Shown here one piece after another: positions 54,523 through 64,000 of a stretch of 64,000 nt of DNA. Within the stretch, counting starts at the first letter, position 1. Each line of letters starts with the position of its first letter. The DNA is taken from the NCBI RefSeq assembly GCF_017497975.1, contig NZ_JAGDEL010000003.1:248001-312000 (forward strand). Direction: 5' to 3'. The DNA comes from Metabacillus bambusae (GTDB lineage Bacteria > Bacillota > Bacilli > Bacillales > Bacillaceae). The translations under genes and the position numbers were made by a program. Under the pieces are notes generated by a model, which saw only the letters and a list, made by a program, of their open reading frames with translations, ran no database searches and was not told the DNA's origin.

Positions 54523-55749
54523 TTATTTATCGAATACAAATTCAGGATTAATGGTTACAGGATTTTTCATGACAAATAGCTTCTTCTGGATCATCGAAAA
54601 AAGGGGAGTCTTGAAAGCAACAGATACGATGTATGGTCGGATCCCTTTCACAAATTTTGACGAAGTAAAAAACAAATTTCCCATTCGCTCTTGAATTTGG
54701 TGAATTTCCTCAATCTCCTCACTTCGAATTTCTTGGACTCTACATAGAACTTTAGCTGAGACATCACGTTTTTGCAGTGCATCCCAAATAACATCAGCCG
54801 CCACAACTGCTGTCGTTACTGCTAATGAAACTCCTATTGCTCCTACAGGAGATGAACAATGAGCAGCATCACCGATCAGCAAGCAGCCATTCTTTGCCCA
54901 CGTTTTAACCATATGATTTTTAGCTTGAAGTGGTACGAATGGTTTAAAGTCAACCAAAGATTCAGCAAATTCATAAAATCCTTTGTTAGCATGCATAATT
55001 TCTTGACGAAAATTTTCTATCCCTTGACGCTGTGATTCTTTCCATTCACCCCGTGGTAAAGCAATGCCTACTTGAAGTAAATCAGGGTATTTCGGCAATG
55101 TTATATAGCTGTGTCCCTCTGTAATTTTAAATCGTAATTCTTCTTCCCAATCAGAAGGCCGTTTTACACTGAACCAGATTAGATCACCAGGATAATGTTG
55201 ATATTCTAATTCAAAACCACCTAAACGACGAATCGTGGAAAACCGTCCATCAGCTCCGACTACTATTTTCGCCTGAATTTCAAGCAGCTCTTTATTTTCC
55301 CGCTCAACAACCACTCCTGTCACAGTTCCATCCTTCTCGAGCAGTTTTTTTACCGGGGCATGAAACATCATATCAAACGTTGGATATTCCTTTGCTTTTT
55401 TGTACAGTGCTTGAAGTAAAATAGGCTGAGGAATCCAGAGAGCATAAGGGGCTTCTGCAATCATGGAAGTAAATTCAAAGTCACCTTTCTTTTTATCATA
55501 ATGATAAAAAGCACCTTTCTTTAGCTTAGAATGAGGCAATTGTTCGATATACTCACGTAATTTCAATTGATTAAGCAATTGAATAAAACGGGGCTGAAGC
55601 ACTTCTCCACGGTATTCACGATCAAAATTATCGTGGCTCTCCAACACGATTACTTGAACACCAACCTTAGCTAGTAATAAGCCCAGCATCATGCCCGCTG
55701 GTCCTCCACCAACAACAATGACTTCATTTTGTATTTGTTTACAAATCAT
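54523..55749 (-). CDS. FAD-dependent monooxygenase (UbiH/PHBH-like)
   Basis: A 408-residue group A flavoprotein monooxygenase. The N-terminal Rossmann motif is VIVVGGGPAGMMLGLLLAK, the second FAD site VVGADGRFSTIRR, and LLIGDAAHCSSPVGAIGVSLAV near residue 290 is the GD motif binding the FAD ribityl. Such enzymes hydroxylate aromatic rings or detoxify drugs (for example tetracycline, rifampicin). The open frame extends 28 codons upstream, but GGGAGGAA lies nine bases before this ATG. Isolated gene, substrate unknown. Confidence 0.88.
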   Translation of the reverse strand: MICKQIQNEVIVVGGGPAGMMLGLLLAKVGVQVIVLESHDNFDREYRGEVLQPRFIQLLNQLKLREYIEQLPHSKLKKGAFYHYDKKKGDFEFTSMIAEAPYALWIPQPILLQALYKKAKEYPTFDMMFHAPVKKLLEKDGTVTGVVVERENKELLEIQAKIVVGADGRFSTIRRLGGFELEYQHYPGDLIWFSVKRPSDWEEELRFKITEGHSYITLPKYPDLLQVGIALPRGEWKESQRQGIENFRQEIMHANKGFYEFAESLVDFKPFVPLQAKNHMVKTWAKNGCLLIGDAAHCSSPVGAIGVSLAVTTAVVAADVIWDALQKRDVSAKVLCRVQEIRSEEIEEIHQIQERMGNLFFTSSKFVKGIRPYIVSVAFKTPLFSMIQKKLFVMKNPVTINPEFVFDK

Positions 55750-55824
55750 TCTACATATTTCCTCCCCATATTCAAATACCAACATGGAATTATATGTAAA
55801 AAATTCGATATAATGCTTGCTTTT

Positions 55825-55901
55825 GTTATTCAAGAATATGGCCCTAAAATGAAAATAAGCGCTGATCCTTGTTTCAGGAAAGAGCCCTTTAATTGAACAA
55901 C
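55825..55901. repeat. Family-1 palindromic repeat, long form
   Basis: GTTATTCAAGAATATGGCCC, centre AAGCGCTGATCCTTGTTTC then GGAAAGAGCCC, right end TTTAATTGAACAAC. Probably the best full-length example. Confidence 0.8.
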
Positions 55902-55990
55902 TAAAATCTAACCTTAATCATAATATCAATTAATTCTTCTTTAACTAACGCACCAATAGTTTAAGAAGAATTAAAGCTAATCCTAAATTA

Positions 55991-56620
55991 TTAATAAACT
56001 TTTGTATCATTATTTATATTTTCAATTTTAATAAAATCGAACGCTGCTTCGTAGCCTTCTCCTTGCGGACTGCAAGCATAGATGCCAACTTTAATATTAT
56101 CTATCTCTTCAACTAAGTGAGTCATTCTTATTTGACTCCACGAAATACCATCTAATGAGTAATCAACATAGTAATTGTTTTCTCTTCTAGTTATTCGATA
56201 AAAAAGTGAAGTCTGGTCTTCTGAAAATTCCTGACTAGACCAATCAGAATAACCTTGATTTGTTACAACAACACCTAATTTACTAATGCCATCTGGTATA
56301 TATTCAACAGAAGTCTTTAACCAAGTATCACTTGAAAATCGTACCATTAAACCAGCTTGGTCGTATCTATTCTCTGGTTTAGATTTTACCTTAGTAGTTA
56401 ATCTAAAGTCTCCGTTTACTTCATAGTACAAAAAATGTCCATTATCAGCTTGAAAACCATAATGTGTTTTTTGCCAAAAATCTGTTTGCTTGTCAGTTTT
56501 AATAATTAGGTTCGAGCCTTTGTAATTAAGTTTCCACTCTTTAGGTGGGGATAACCATTCTAAATTTTTATCTATTTCTGCATTGTTGAACTCCTCTATC
56601 AGTATGATGCTATCACTCAT
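55991..56620 (-). CDS. DUF1349 family protein
   Basis: A 209-residue beta-sandwich protein. EFNNAEIDKNLEWLSPPKEW, GDFRLTTKVKSKPENRYDQA, GLMVRFSSDTWLKTSVEYI and VGIYACSPQGEGYEAAFDF are typical of DUF1349, a concanavalin-like fold close to glycoside-binding lectins. No signal peptide. AAAGGTGG lies eight bases before the ATG. Possibly a cytoplasmic carbohydrate-binding protein; function not known. Confidence 0.85.
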   Translation of the reverse strand: MSDSIILIEEFNNAEIDKNLEWLSPPKEWKLNYKGSNLIIKTDKQTDFWQKTHYGFQADNGHFLYYEVNGDFRLTTKVKSKPENRYDQAGLMVRFSSDTWLKTSVEYIPDGISKLGVVVTNQGYSDWSSQEFSEDQTSLFYRITRRENNYYVDYSLDGISWSQIRMTHLVEEIDNIKVGIYACSPQGEGYEAAFDFIKIENINNDTKVY

Positions 56621-56844
56621 AATCGTCGCCACCTTTACTTGTAATTCAATCTTTCGGCATGAATATCATTGTGCGCTCCAATAATTTTTTATAAAGAATA
56701 TAGTTATATTCTTTAAACTTAAATACAATCCCTTCAGTTAACTATTTCTTTATTAACCGAACAGAAAATCTTGTTAGGCTAAACTATCAGTTTTTGTTTA
56801 AGTGAAAATTTTCACTGTCTTTATTATAAAACTTTTAATCATGC

Positions 56845-56878
56845 GTTCTTCAACAATCTGGCCCTTTAATGGAATAAC
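56845..56878. repeat. Family-1 repeat, short form
   Basis: GTTCTTCAACAATCTGGCCC then TTTAATGGAATAAC. Confidence 0.75.
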
Positions 56879-56944
56879 GTTACTTTTTAAATAGCTTTAT
56901 TATAATGTTAAAAAAGGAAGCTAAAAATGCTGCATTTTAACATA

Positions 56945-57163
56945 TTCACATAAGTCTACACCAATGTTTTGAAGGATAAATAAAAGCTAAGTTTCAACTT
57001 TCAATTAGGTTGTAACTTAGCTTTTAAAACATGTCTCATGTCTATGTTGTTTAAGAATTAAATTTTATCAAATTCTAATAACCTCATATAAACAAACAAA
57101 TTGAATTTTTTTGTTTGATCATTTCTGTGGCCCTTATTCCATTAAATCACCCGAGATTGAATG
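56945..57163. repeat. Family-3 repeat (copy 2 of 2), ending in a family-1 short unit
   Basis: CACATAAGTCTACACC, AATGTTTTGAAGGATAAAT, hairpin AAAGCTAAGTTTC/GTAACTTAGCTTTT, a longer spacer with TTGAATTTTTTTGTTTG, then CTTATTCCATTAAATCACCC. Same order as at 10855-11006, with about 70 bases more between hairpin and family-1 end. Confidence 0.7.
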
Positions 57164-57173
57164 TTTGCCTTAC

Positions 57174-57512
57174 TCAACTGAGTACCTCTACAGTAAATCC
57201 GCCTGGGGCTTTAACATAGAATGTCCATCGATGAGCCATTTTGGGCGGTTTCACATCAAATCCATCATCCTTCAATCGTTGATTGATCTCGTTTACTCGT
57301 TCTTTACTCTCTTGAAAGAAGCCAATATGAAAGGACTTGGGGTAGTTGGCCCGGGTATCTTTCATCAAAGCTAGTAATAATCCGTCATCATCAGTCATTA
57401 CAGCAAATGAATTGCTATTTATACTCTTGGTTTGCAATTCGAAATATTTCTCCAAGAACTCTCGAGCAGCATTAACGTCAGTGACCGTAAGATTGATATG
57501 GTTTAGTTTCAT
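57174..57512 (-). CDS. VOC family protein
   Basis: A 112-residue glyoxalase-fold protein starting MKLNHINLTVTDVNAARE, FLEKYFELQTK, with LALMKDTRANYPKSFHIGFF and the end WTFYVKAPGGFTVEVLS, whose Glu is the late metal ligand. AAGGAAG lies eight bases before this ATG (three codons into the open frame). Seventh VOC gene of the window and the only one outside the first 6.5 kb. Confidence 0.85.
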   Translation of the reverse strand: MKLNHINLTVTDVNAAREFLEKYFELQTKSINSNSFAVMTDDDGLLLALMKDTRANYPKSFHIGFFQESKERVNEINQRLKDDGFDVKPPKMAHRWTFYVKAPGGFTVEVLS

Positions 57513-57734
57513 AAGGTACACTTCCTTTTCTTAGCAATAACTTTTCAAAACAGCTTTACAAAGCTAGATGTAGACTTCTTGCTTTGTCTCTCTATTGTAA
57601 CGATTAAAATAGATTCAGAAATCGATAATTGGAATGAAGTTCCCTGCAACTTTAGATTGAAGTTAAGACTTCGGTTTATTGATTGAATTGTCCATTAAAG
57701 ATAAAGTAATTTATTGTCAGGCTGCCCTTATATG

Positions 57735-57785
57735 CAAAACGGGCACTTATCCTTATTCAGGAATAGCGCCCGATCGTAATATAAG
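57735..57785. repeat. Family-1 palindromic repeat, right part
   Basis: AAAACGGGCACTTATCC then TTATTCAGGAATAGCGCCC and GATCGTAATATAAG. Confidence 0.65.
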
Positions 57786-57792
57786 CTTAGCA

Positions 57793-57825
57793 AAATAAAA
57801 AATCACGCTCTGCGTGATTTTTTTA
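57793..57825 (-). terminator. Terminator of the prolyl 4-hydroxylase gene
   Basis: AAAAAATCACGC and GCGTGATTTTTT pair around TCT; symmetrical, likely works on both strands. It overlaps the stop codon of the gene. Confidence 0.8.
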
Positions 57826-58479
57826 TCGAACTTTTTGTTTACGCATCCACTGAGTAGCGACCCATTTTTCTCCTTTAACAACTGGAGCTCCACCGTGAAG
57901 GGTAAGGTCGTTAAGTTCGGTATTATTATAAAAATATTCAAAGTACACGGCCATTCCTTTTTTGGGAGATACGGAAAAACCTAACTTAGGAAAATAAGTT
58001 TCTCCACCTTCTTCGACATCATTTAAGTACATAATTAATGTACTAATGCGATTATTTTTAGATGCTTTGCTGGTAGAAGCAAAATAATCGTGATGTGCTT
58101 TATATTCTTGGCCAGGTAAGTATTTTAAAATTTGAAGTCCTTCAGCATATTCAATGGATGGACCCATTATATCAGATATTCTTATTTCAATTTGATGTAC
58201 AAGTTCGTTTTCGCTTTCTTCAAAAAACATGCCGCTGCTCGTTCTAATGTTGTTTTCTTCACGTACAGCGCCGATTTTTGAGCGTTGCATTTTATCTTTT
58301 GATAGTTGTATGAGTTCGTCACATTCTTCGTTACTTAAGACATTCCCTAAAACTAGAACGAGAGGATTTTCTAAACGGATGACAATATCAATCTCTCTAT
58401 CTTCTAATTTAATTTTGCTCCCCGAATGTTTAAAAATCGTTTGTTCTTTGGTCATTAAAGATGTATTATCTAGAATCAT
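57823..58479 (-). CDS. 2-oxoglutarate/Fe(II) oxygenase, prolyl 4-hydroxylase type
   Basis: A 218-residue oxygenase of the P4Hc family. The double-stranded beta helix shows EYKAHHDYFAS (first His and Asp of the iron site), LIMYLNDVEEGGETYFPKLG and LTLHGGAPVVKGEKWVATQW (second His and the Lys that binds 2-oxoglutarate). Related Bacillus anthracis enzyme hydroxylates proline in collagen-like peptides; here the target may be a spore surface or secreted protein. A cre-like box is 53 bases upstream. Confidence 0.88.
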   Translation of the reverse strand: MILDNTSLMTKEQTIFKHSGSKIKLEDREIDIVIRLENPLVLVLGNVLSNEECDELIQLSKDKMQRSKIGAVREENNIRTSSGMFFEESENELVHQIEIRISDIMGPSIEYAEGLQILKYLPGQEYKAHHDYFASTSKASKNNRISTLIMYLNDVEEGGETYFPKLGFSVSPKKGMAVYFEYFYNNTELNDLTLHGGAPVVKGEKWVATQWMRKQKVR

Positions 58480-58531
58480 CTTTTATCTGCTCCTCAAAAG
58501 ACTTATTTTTCTGAATATTCACCTTATCATA

Positions 58532-58545
58532 TGAAAGCGGTTACC
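58532..58545. promoter_or_regulatory. Cre-like CcpA site upstream of the prolyl 4-hydroxylase gene
   Basis: TGAAAGCGGTTACC matches the CcpA consensus at 13 of 14 positions, in the promoter region of the gene at 57823-58479. Confidence 0.5.
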
Positions 58546-58681
58546 TATAAAGATTATATCATGTATGATAAGCAAATTCTGCTAGTAAAGTAAATAATAA
58601 AGAGGGATTTGGTGAAGAGATCAACTAGAAAAAACAAACATAAAGTTAGCTTTTTATATATTTATAAAATAATATAGTTTT

Positions 58682-58856
58682 AATGCAGTAGATAATGCGG
58701 GTTTAAAAGTTATTCAGCGTTTTCCAGCAGGAAGGTTACATACATTCCACCTGGGCGGATGCCACCGTTAATTGGAATGGACCTGATTTTGTTTTTAAAA
58801 ATATATACAATCAACCAATTTCAAGCAAAAACCTTAGAGAACAAGTTAACCATTGA
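58682..58856 (+). pseudogene. VanW family protein, frameshifted remnant
   Basis: AVDNAGLKVIQRFPAGRL in one frame is followed, after a shift near 58737, by YIHSTWADATVNWNGPDFVF and KNIYNQPIS in another. ADATV-W-GPDF-FKN is the end of the VanW domain, found in cell-wall proteins and YoaR-like proteins. Start and most of the domain are missing. Confidence 0.6.
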
Positions 58857-59067
58857 TATATATTCTTCAGATGTCATAACTATATTCCTAAAAAAGTACC
58901 ACGTCTTCCTTATGATCAAAAGCACCCACCCAAGTGAGGTTACTTGGGTCTATTTTCGTTTTAGGGTAATAATTTGCATTAGCTTGATGGGTATGTGGTA
59001 GTTCCCCTAAATGAGTACCGTCAGAAAAATGCGTATTTACTAAGATATAACTAGCCCAAATATTAAA

Positions 59068-59116
59068 AAATCCTAATTTCTCAATGTTTTAAAGGAGAAA
59101 TTAGGATTTTATTACT
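59068..59116. terminator. Long bidirectional terminator-like hairpin
   Basis: AAAATCCTAATTTCTC and GAGAAATTAGGATTTT form a 16-bp perfect stem. Confidence 0.7.
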
Positions 59117-59144
59117 TCACAATCGCGCCCTATTGTTGAAGATC
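59115..59144. repeat. Family-1 repeat fragment
   Basis: CTTCACAATCGCGCCC then TATTGTTGAAGATC. Confidence 0.6.
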
Positions 59145-59250
59145 TTATGTACTGTGTCTTGTTGAACGCACCAATTACTTTAATAAAAAATGTATCTACA
59201 AATACACTTAAAAGAATGTTACCAACTGCTATTCCAAGAGCACAATATAA

Positions 59251-59290
59251 TTAGGAGTCCAATTCGCATATGAATTGGGCTTTACTAATT
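59251..59290. terminator. Hairpin terminator
   Basis: GTCCAATTC and GAATTGGGC pair around GCATAT, followed by TTTACTAATTTTATTTT on the plus strand. Confidence 0.5.
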
Positions 59291-59391
59291 TTATTTTGGA
59301 AGCTTGGTCCTACCACTAGATGCACCGGTAATAATCTTGAATATTAGATATACTGTAAAACATTCCTCTCTTGAAATTTTTTATAAGAGCG

Positions 59392-60255
<864 letters not shown>

Positions 60256-60280
60256 CTAATTTTTGAAAATAAAGTGTATG

Positions 60281-61499
<1,219 letters not shown>

Positions 61500-61724
61500 G
61501 TGTTATTCATGGTGATTTATCAACTCCCTTATCTATAATTTGATAGTTCTATGTTGAAAGCAAAGATGTGCAAAGGCTTGCTTCCTTATTATGCAACAAT
61601 TGAAATCACTACTGGTATAACAATAGTGCCAGATGATTGCCTAATCCTCTCACAACCATTTACTCAAAAAGTGACTCGCATTATAATGAGACCATCAATG
61701 ATAAAGAAACCAAAGGAGGATAAT

Positions 61725-62627
61725 ATGTTTGAACAATTATATAAACAAAGACTTGAGCTCACCAAAATCATAGAGCGTAACATAGGAAAGGACGGCACTC
61801 ATGTCACTGATATTCCGTCTTTATTTTTCTCTCGTTATTCGAATGATACTGGACCAAAATACGGAGTTTACAAGCCTTCCTTATGTATTGTCGTGCAAGG
61901 GATGAAGGAGATATTTTTGTCACAGGAGCGTTTTCAGTATGGTCCTGCCGATTACCTTGTTGCATCGGTTAACTTGCCAATTACCGGACAAGTCACTGAA
62001 GCCTCTTCCGAAGTTCCTTATCTGGCTCTAAAACTTGAACTTACACCAAGTCAAATTTTAGAGGTGTTACGTGAATTTGAAATGGACGAGGACAAGAAGA
62101 AAAATCCCAAACGAGGAATGTATGTTAGCAAAATAGAACCGCCTCTGCTTGACGCAGTGACAAGGTTAGCGCGACTCCAAGATTATCCGAAGGATATCCC
62201 GGTACTTGCTCCTCTCATTATGAAAGAAATCATCTACAGGGTTCTGCAAGGAGATCATGGAGAGATGCTAAAACAAATCGCAATAAAGGGAAGCTCTGCC
62301 AATCAAATCAGTGACGTGATCGAACATATTATAAATAACTATGCTCAGTCACTTCGAATTGAGGAGCTTGCGGAAATTGCAAATATGAGTGTTTCCTCGC
62401 TTCATCGGCACTTTAAAGAGGTAACAGCAATGAGCCCAATTCAGTTTCAAAAACAACTGAGGCTGCAGGAAGCTAGAAAACTGTTATTATCCGAGTCAAT
62501 GGATGCCACTGAAGCAGCATTCCGGATAGGCTACGAAAGCCCCTCGCAATTCAGCCGTGAATATTCCCGTATGTTTGGTTTACCACCAAAAGAAGATATT
62601 AACCGCCTGAAAGCGATATATGTATAA
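61725..62627 (+). CDS. AraC family regulator with AraC_N domain
   Basis: A 300-residue regulator. The N-terminal AraC_N domain includes PSLCIVVQGMKEIFLSQERF and DYLVASVNLPITGQV; the C-terminal double HTH includes LRIEELAEIANMSVSSLHRHF and MDATEAAFRIGYESPSQFSREY. The frame opens at 61551, but AAAGGAGG lies five bases before the ATG at 61725, where the family begins. It is divergent from the aldo/keto reductase operon and probably controls it in response to a reactive compound. Confidence 0.88.
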   Translation: MFEQLYKQRLELTKIIERNIGKDGTHVTDIPSLFFSRYSNDTGPKYGVYKPSLCIVVQGMKEIFLSQERFQYGPADYLVASVNLPITGQVTEASSEVPYLALKLELTPSQILEVLREFEMDEDKKKNPKRGMYVSKIEPPLLDAVTRLARLQDYPKDIPVLAPLIMKEIIYRVLQGDHGEMLKQIAIKGSSANQISDVIEHIINNYAQSLRIEELAEIANMSVSSLHRHFKEVTAMSPIQFQKQLRLQEARKLLLSESMDATEAAFRIGYESPSQFSREYSRMFGLPPKEDINRLKAIYV

Positions 62628-62668
62628 AAAAATGCATTAATCCAGAATCGGATTAATGCATTTTTTTA
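62625..62668. terminator. Bidirectional terminator
   Basis: AAAAAATGCATTAATCC and GGATTAATGCATTTTTT form a perfect 17-bp stem with a 6-nt loop, between the convergent AraC gene and the small membrane protein gene. Confidence 0.85.
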
Positions 62669-62902
62669 CTGTTCTTTAAATGTCCTAGCAGCTCTATCAT
62701 GCTTTTGAACAAATTTCAAGACATAATATGCCCCACTGATATATATTCCCATGATGGATAGATGATCTATTAAAAATCCTATGGAAGACTCTTCATAGTT
62801 CCAACCAAATGGATTATATACGGTTAACTTGTAATGCATATCTCTCTCGAATGAAGCCAGCACGCCATAGACAACTATCAACACCGCTATGACTACCCCC
62901 AA
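62666..62902 (-). CDS. Small membrane protein, 78 residues
   Basis: A TTG start follows GGGGA. Two hydrophobic segments (MGVVIAVLIVVYGVLASF and SIMGIYISGAYYVLKFV) flank a polar loop with NPFGWNYEESS. No family recognised. The upstream sequence shares the dehydrogenase remnant described next. Confidence 0.5.
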   Translation of the reverse strand: MGVVIAVLIVVYGVLASFERDMHYKLTVYNPFGWNYEESSIGFLIDHLSIMGIYISGAYYVLKFVQKHDRAARTFKEQ

Positions 62903-62955
62903 ATAAAAAAATCCCCTACTCAGCAGCAGGGAATTTCATCACTTTCACCATCTAT

Positions 62956-63036
62956 TCAACACAGTAAAATTCCTGGTGTTTTAAACTCGGCCATGTCGAA
63001 AAGGATATTAGCTGCTTCTTCTAATCCGTCTAGATG
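62956..63036 (-). pseudogene. Second copy of the alcohol dehydrogenase 3' end
   Basis: HLDGLEEAANILFDMAEF then KTPGILLC and stop. It matches the end of the remnant at 33219-33474 (GLEKAANILYDMAEFKTQGI), and the bases after it (CAGGGAATTTCATC) match too. So the same gene end is present twice, about 29.7 kb apart. Confidence 0.6.
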
Positions 63037-63317
63037 AGGTTTGCTATAATAATAGGAATTAGCGTGGACAAATTTTAACGTGTGCAAAAAATTCAATATT
63101 TATTTAAAATAGATAGAGGGAAAGATTCAATTTTTTATAGGACCCTTCTGTATGTATACAATTTTCTTAACATTAATATAACATTTTAAATGGAAGAATG
63201 GTCACGTATTCATTAGTAACTGAAATTATTACAAAATGAGAGATTGACTCTTGTTTAAAAAATAGGTAAATATCAGTACAAAAGGTAAATCATTTAAAGG
63301 TGATAAGGGGGATTTAA

Positions 63318-64000
63318 TTGAGTTTATATAATGAAACAACAACAATTGATAAAATAGTTGCTATTAAAGATTCTTTACCGAAAAAACAAAGACAGTTATG
63401 CGATTATATTCTAAAAAATCATCAGTCAATAGGATTGATCACAATTAAAGAGCTTTCCAGTAATGCCAAAGTTGGAATTTCAACTGTGATGCGTACGATA
63501 AATGCCTTAGGGTATGAAAATTTTAATGACTTACGAAAAGATATCTATGATGAATCGGTTCCTTCCGTCTCAAAATGGACATTAAAGAATTCTTTAACTG
63601 ACATTCAAAATGAAGGAGGGAAAAGTTCAACTTTAGTGCAAACTTGGAAAGAATCAGTTAATTTATTAAACAAATCATTAGATTCTAATTTAATGGAAAA
63701 TTTTGAAGAAGCGATTGATGTCATTTTAAAATCAAGTTATATCAATGTTTTGGGTACTAGACCGTATAAAGCAACCGCCTTATATTTTGAACAGTTGCTT
63801 GGAGAATTCTATCCTAGGATAAGGCAACTAAGTCATGATACGGAAGTGATTTATGACAGGATTTTGCAACTTGAAAAGGATGAAATTTTAGTTGTTTTTG
63901 CATTTGAACCATACACTAATCGAATTATCGAAGCAGTTAAGGTGACCTATGAACTTGGCAATAGCATTATCTTAATAACAGACCATATCTCATGTCCAAT
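63318..64000 (+). CDS. MurR/RpiR family regulator (partial, runs off the window)
   Basis: A TTG behind AAGGGGGA opens a frame that has no stop before the right edge (227 codons). The N-terminal HTH_6 domain is MSLYNETTTIDKIVAIKD, LPKKQRQLCDYILKNHQ, IGLITIKELSSNAKVGIS and TVMRTINALGYENFNDLRKD; the SIS sugar-phosphate-binding domain begins about residue 125 (YINVLGTRPYKATALYFEQ, ILVVFAFEPYTNRIIEAV). RpiR proteins sense phosphosugars and usually control an adjacent sugar operon, which should lie to the right. Confidence 0.87.
   Translation, partial: MSLYNETTTIDKIVAIKDSLPKKQRQLCDYILKNHQSIGLITIKELSSNAKVGISTVMRTINALGYENFNDLRKDIYDESVPSVSKWTLKNSLTDIQNEGGKSSTLVQTWKESVNLLNKSLDSNLMENFEEAIDVILKSSYINVLGTRPYKATALYFEQLLGEFYPRIRQLSHDTEVIYDRILQLEKDEILVVFAFEPYTNRIIEAVKVTYELGNSIILITDHISCP

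Larger units (their letters stand above)
56621..57173. other. Intergenic region with three repeats
   Basis: Family-1 short form at 56845-56878 and the family-3 composite at 56945-57163. No gene. Confidence 0.55.
58480..59391. other. Gene-poor stretch with a VanW remnant and three hairpins
   Basis: Contains the remnant at 58682-58856, a hairpin ACCCAAGTGAGGTTACTTGGGT near 58931, the terminators at 59068-59116 and 59251-59290, and a family-1 fragment at 59115-59144. Confidence 0.5.

Overview
The window looks like the chromosome of an endospore-forming member of the Bacillaceae. It is AT-rich, ribosome binding sites are strong AGGAGG types with ATG, GTG and TTG starts, and there are spore germination genes (gerA type), CotF-type coat proteins, a DUF1657 remnant, a bacterial nitric oxide synthase, YsnF/DUF2382 stress proteins and an AbnA-type arabinanase behind a perfect cre box. 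I saw no rRNA, tRNA, CRISPR array, integrase or intact insertion sequence. Most genes are on the minus strand.

Layout. 0-9 kb: six glyoxalase/VOC proteins with a pentapeptide-repeat protein, NUDIX hydrolase, CHRD protein, alpha/beta hydrolase, small membrane proteins and a PdxH-like oxidase. 9-14 kb: secreted arabinanase, then a scrambled gerA-type operon in which a GerAB start is joined to a GerAA end. 14-22.5 kb: squalene/phytoene synthase homologue, HAD phosphatase, double-GNAT protein, an APH-plus-protein-kinase fusion, DinB protein, histidine phosphatase. 23-32 kb: two DUF2382 proteins, a protein ending in a SinI-like domain, nitric oxide synthase, HIT protein, a CBO0543-type membrane protein and several very small ORFs. 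33-39 kb: a xanthine dehydrogenase-type operon (pucD-pucE-pucC-pucA order) with a separate pucB/mocA-like gene upstream. 39-46 kb: CotF-type proteins, a broken AEC transporter, and a decaying sugar locus (solute-binding lipoprotein, AraC regulator, isomerase, PhyH dioxygenase). 47-51 kb: a large secreted calcium-repeat protein with a DUF3289-like C-terminus, coupled to a lipoprotein. 52-59 kb: DinB proteins, FAD monooxygenase, DUF1349 protein, a seventh VOC protein, prolyl 4-hydroxylase. 59-64 kb: two aldo/keto reductases divergent from an AraC regulator, and the start of an RpiR regulator that runs off the right edge.

Two properties stand out. First, intergenic DNA is full of short palindromic repeats: one family of about 75 bp (or 34 bp in a short form) occurs at least two dozen times, and at least three other families are present. 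Second, many genes are decaying: truncated, frameshifted or single-nonsense remnants of gerAB, gerAA, gerAC, AEC transporter, AraC, sugar isomerase, DinB, nitroreductase, VanW, DUF1657, DUF4440, GNAT, zinc alcohol dehydrogenase (two copies of the same 3' end) and several unknown families. The best candidates for new biology are the TSP3/DUF3289 protein with its coupled lipoprotein, the SinI-domain fusion, the APH-kinase fusion and the palindromic repeat family. These functions are inferred from motifs recognised by eye; no database search was run.
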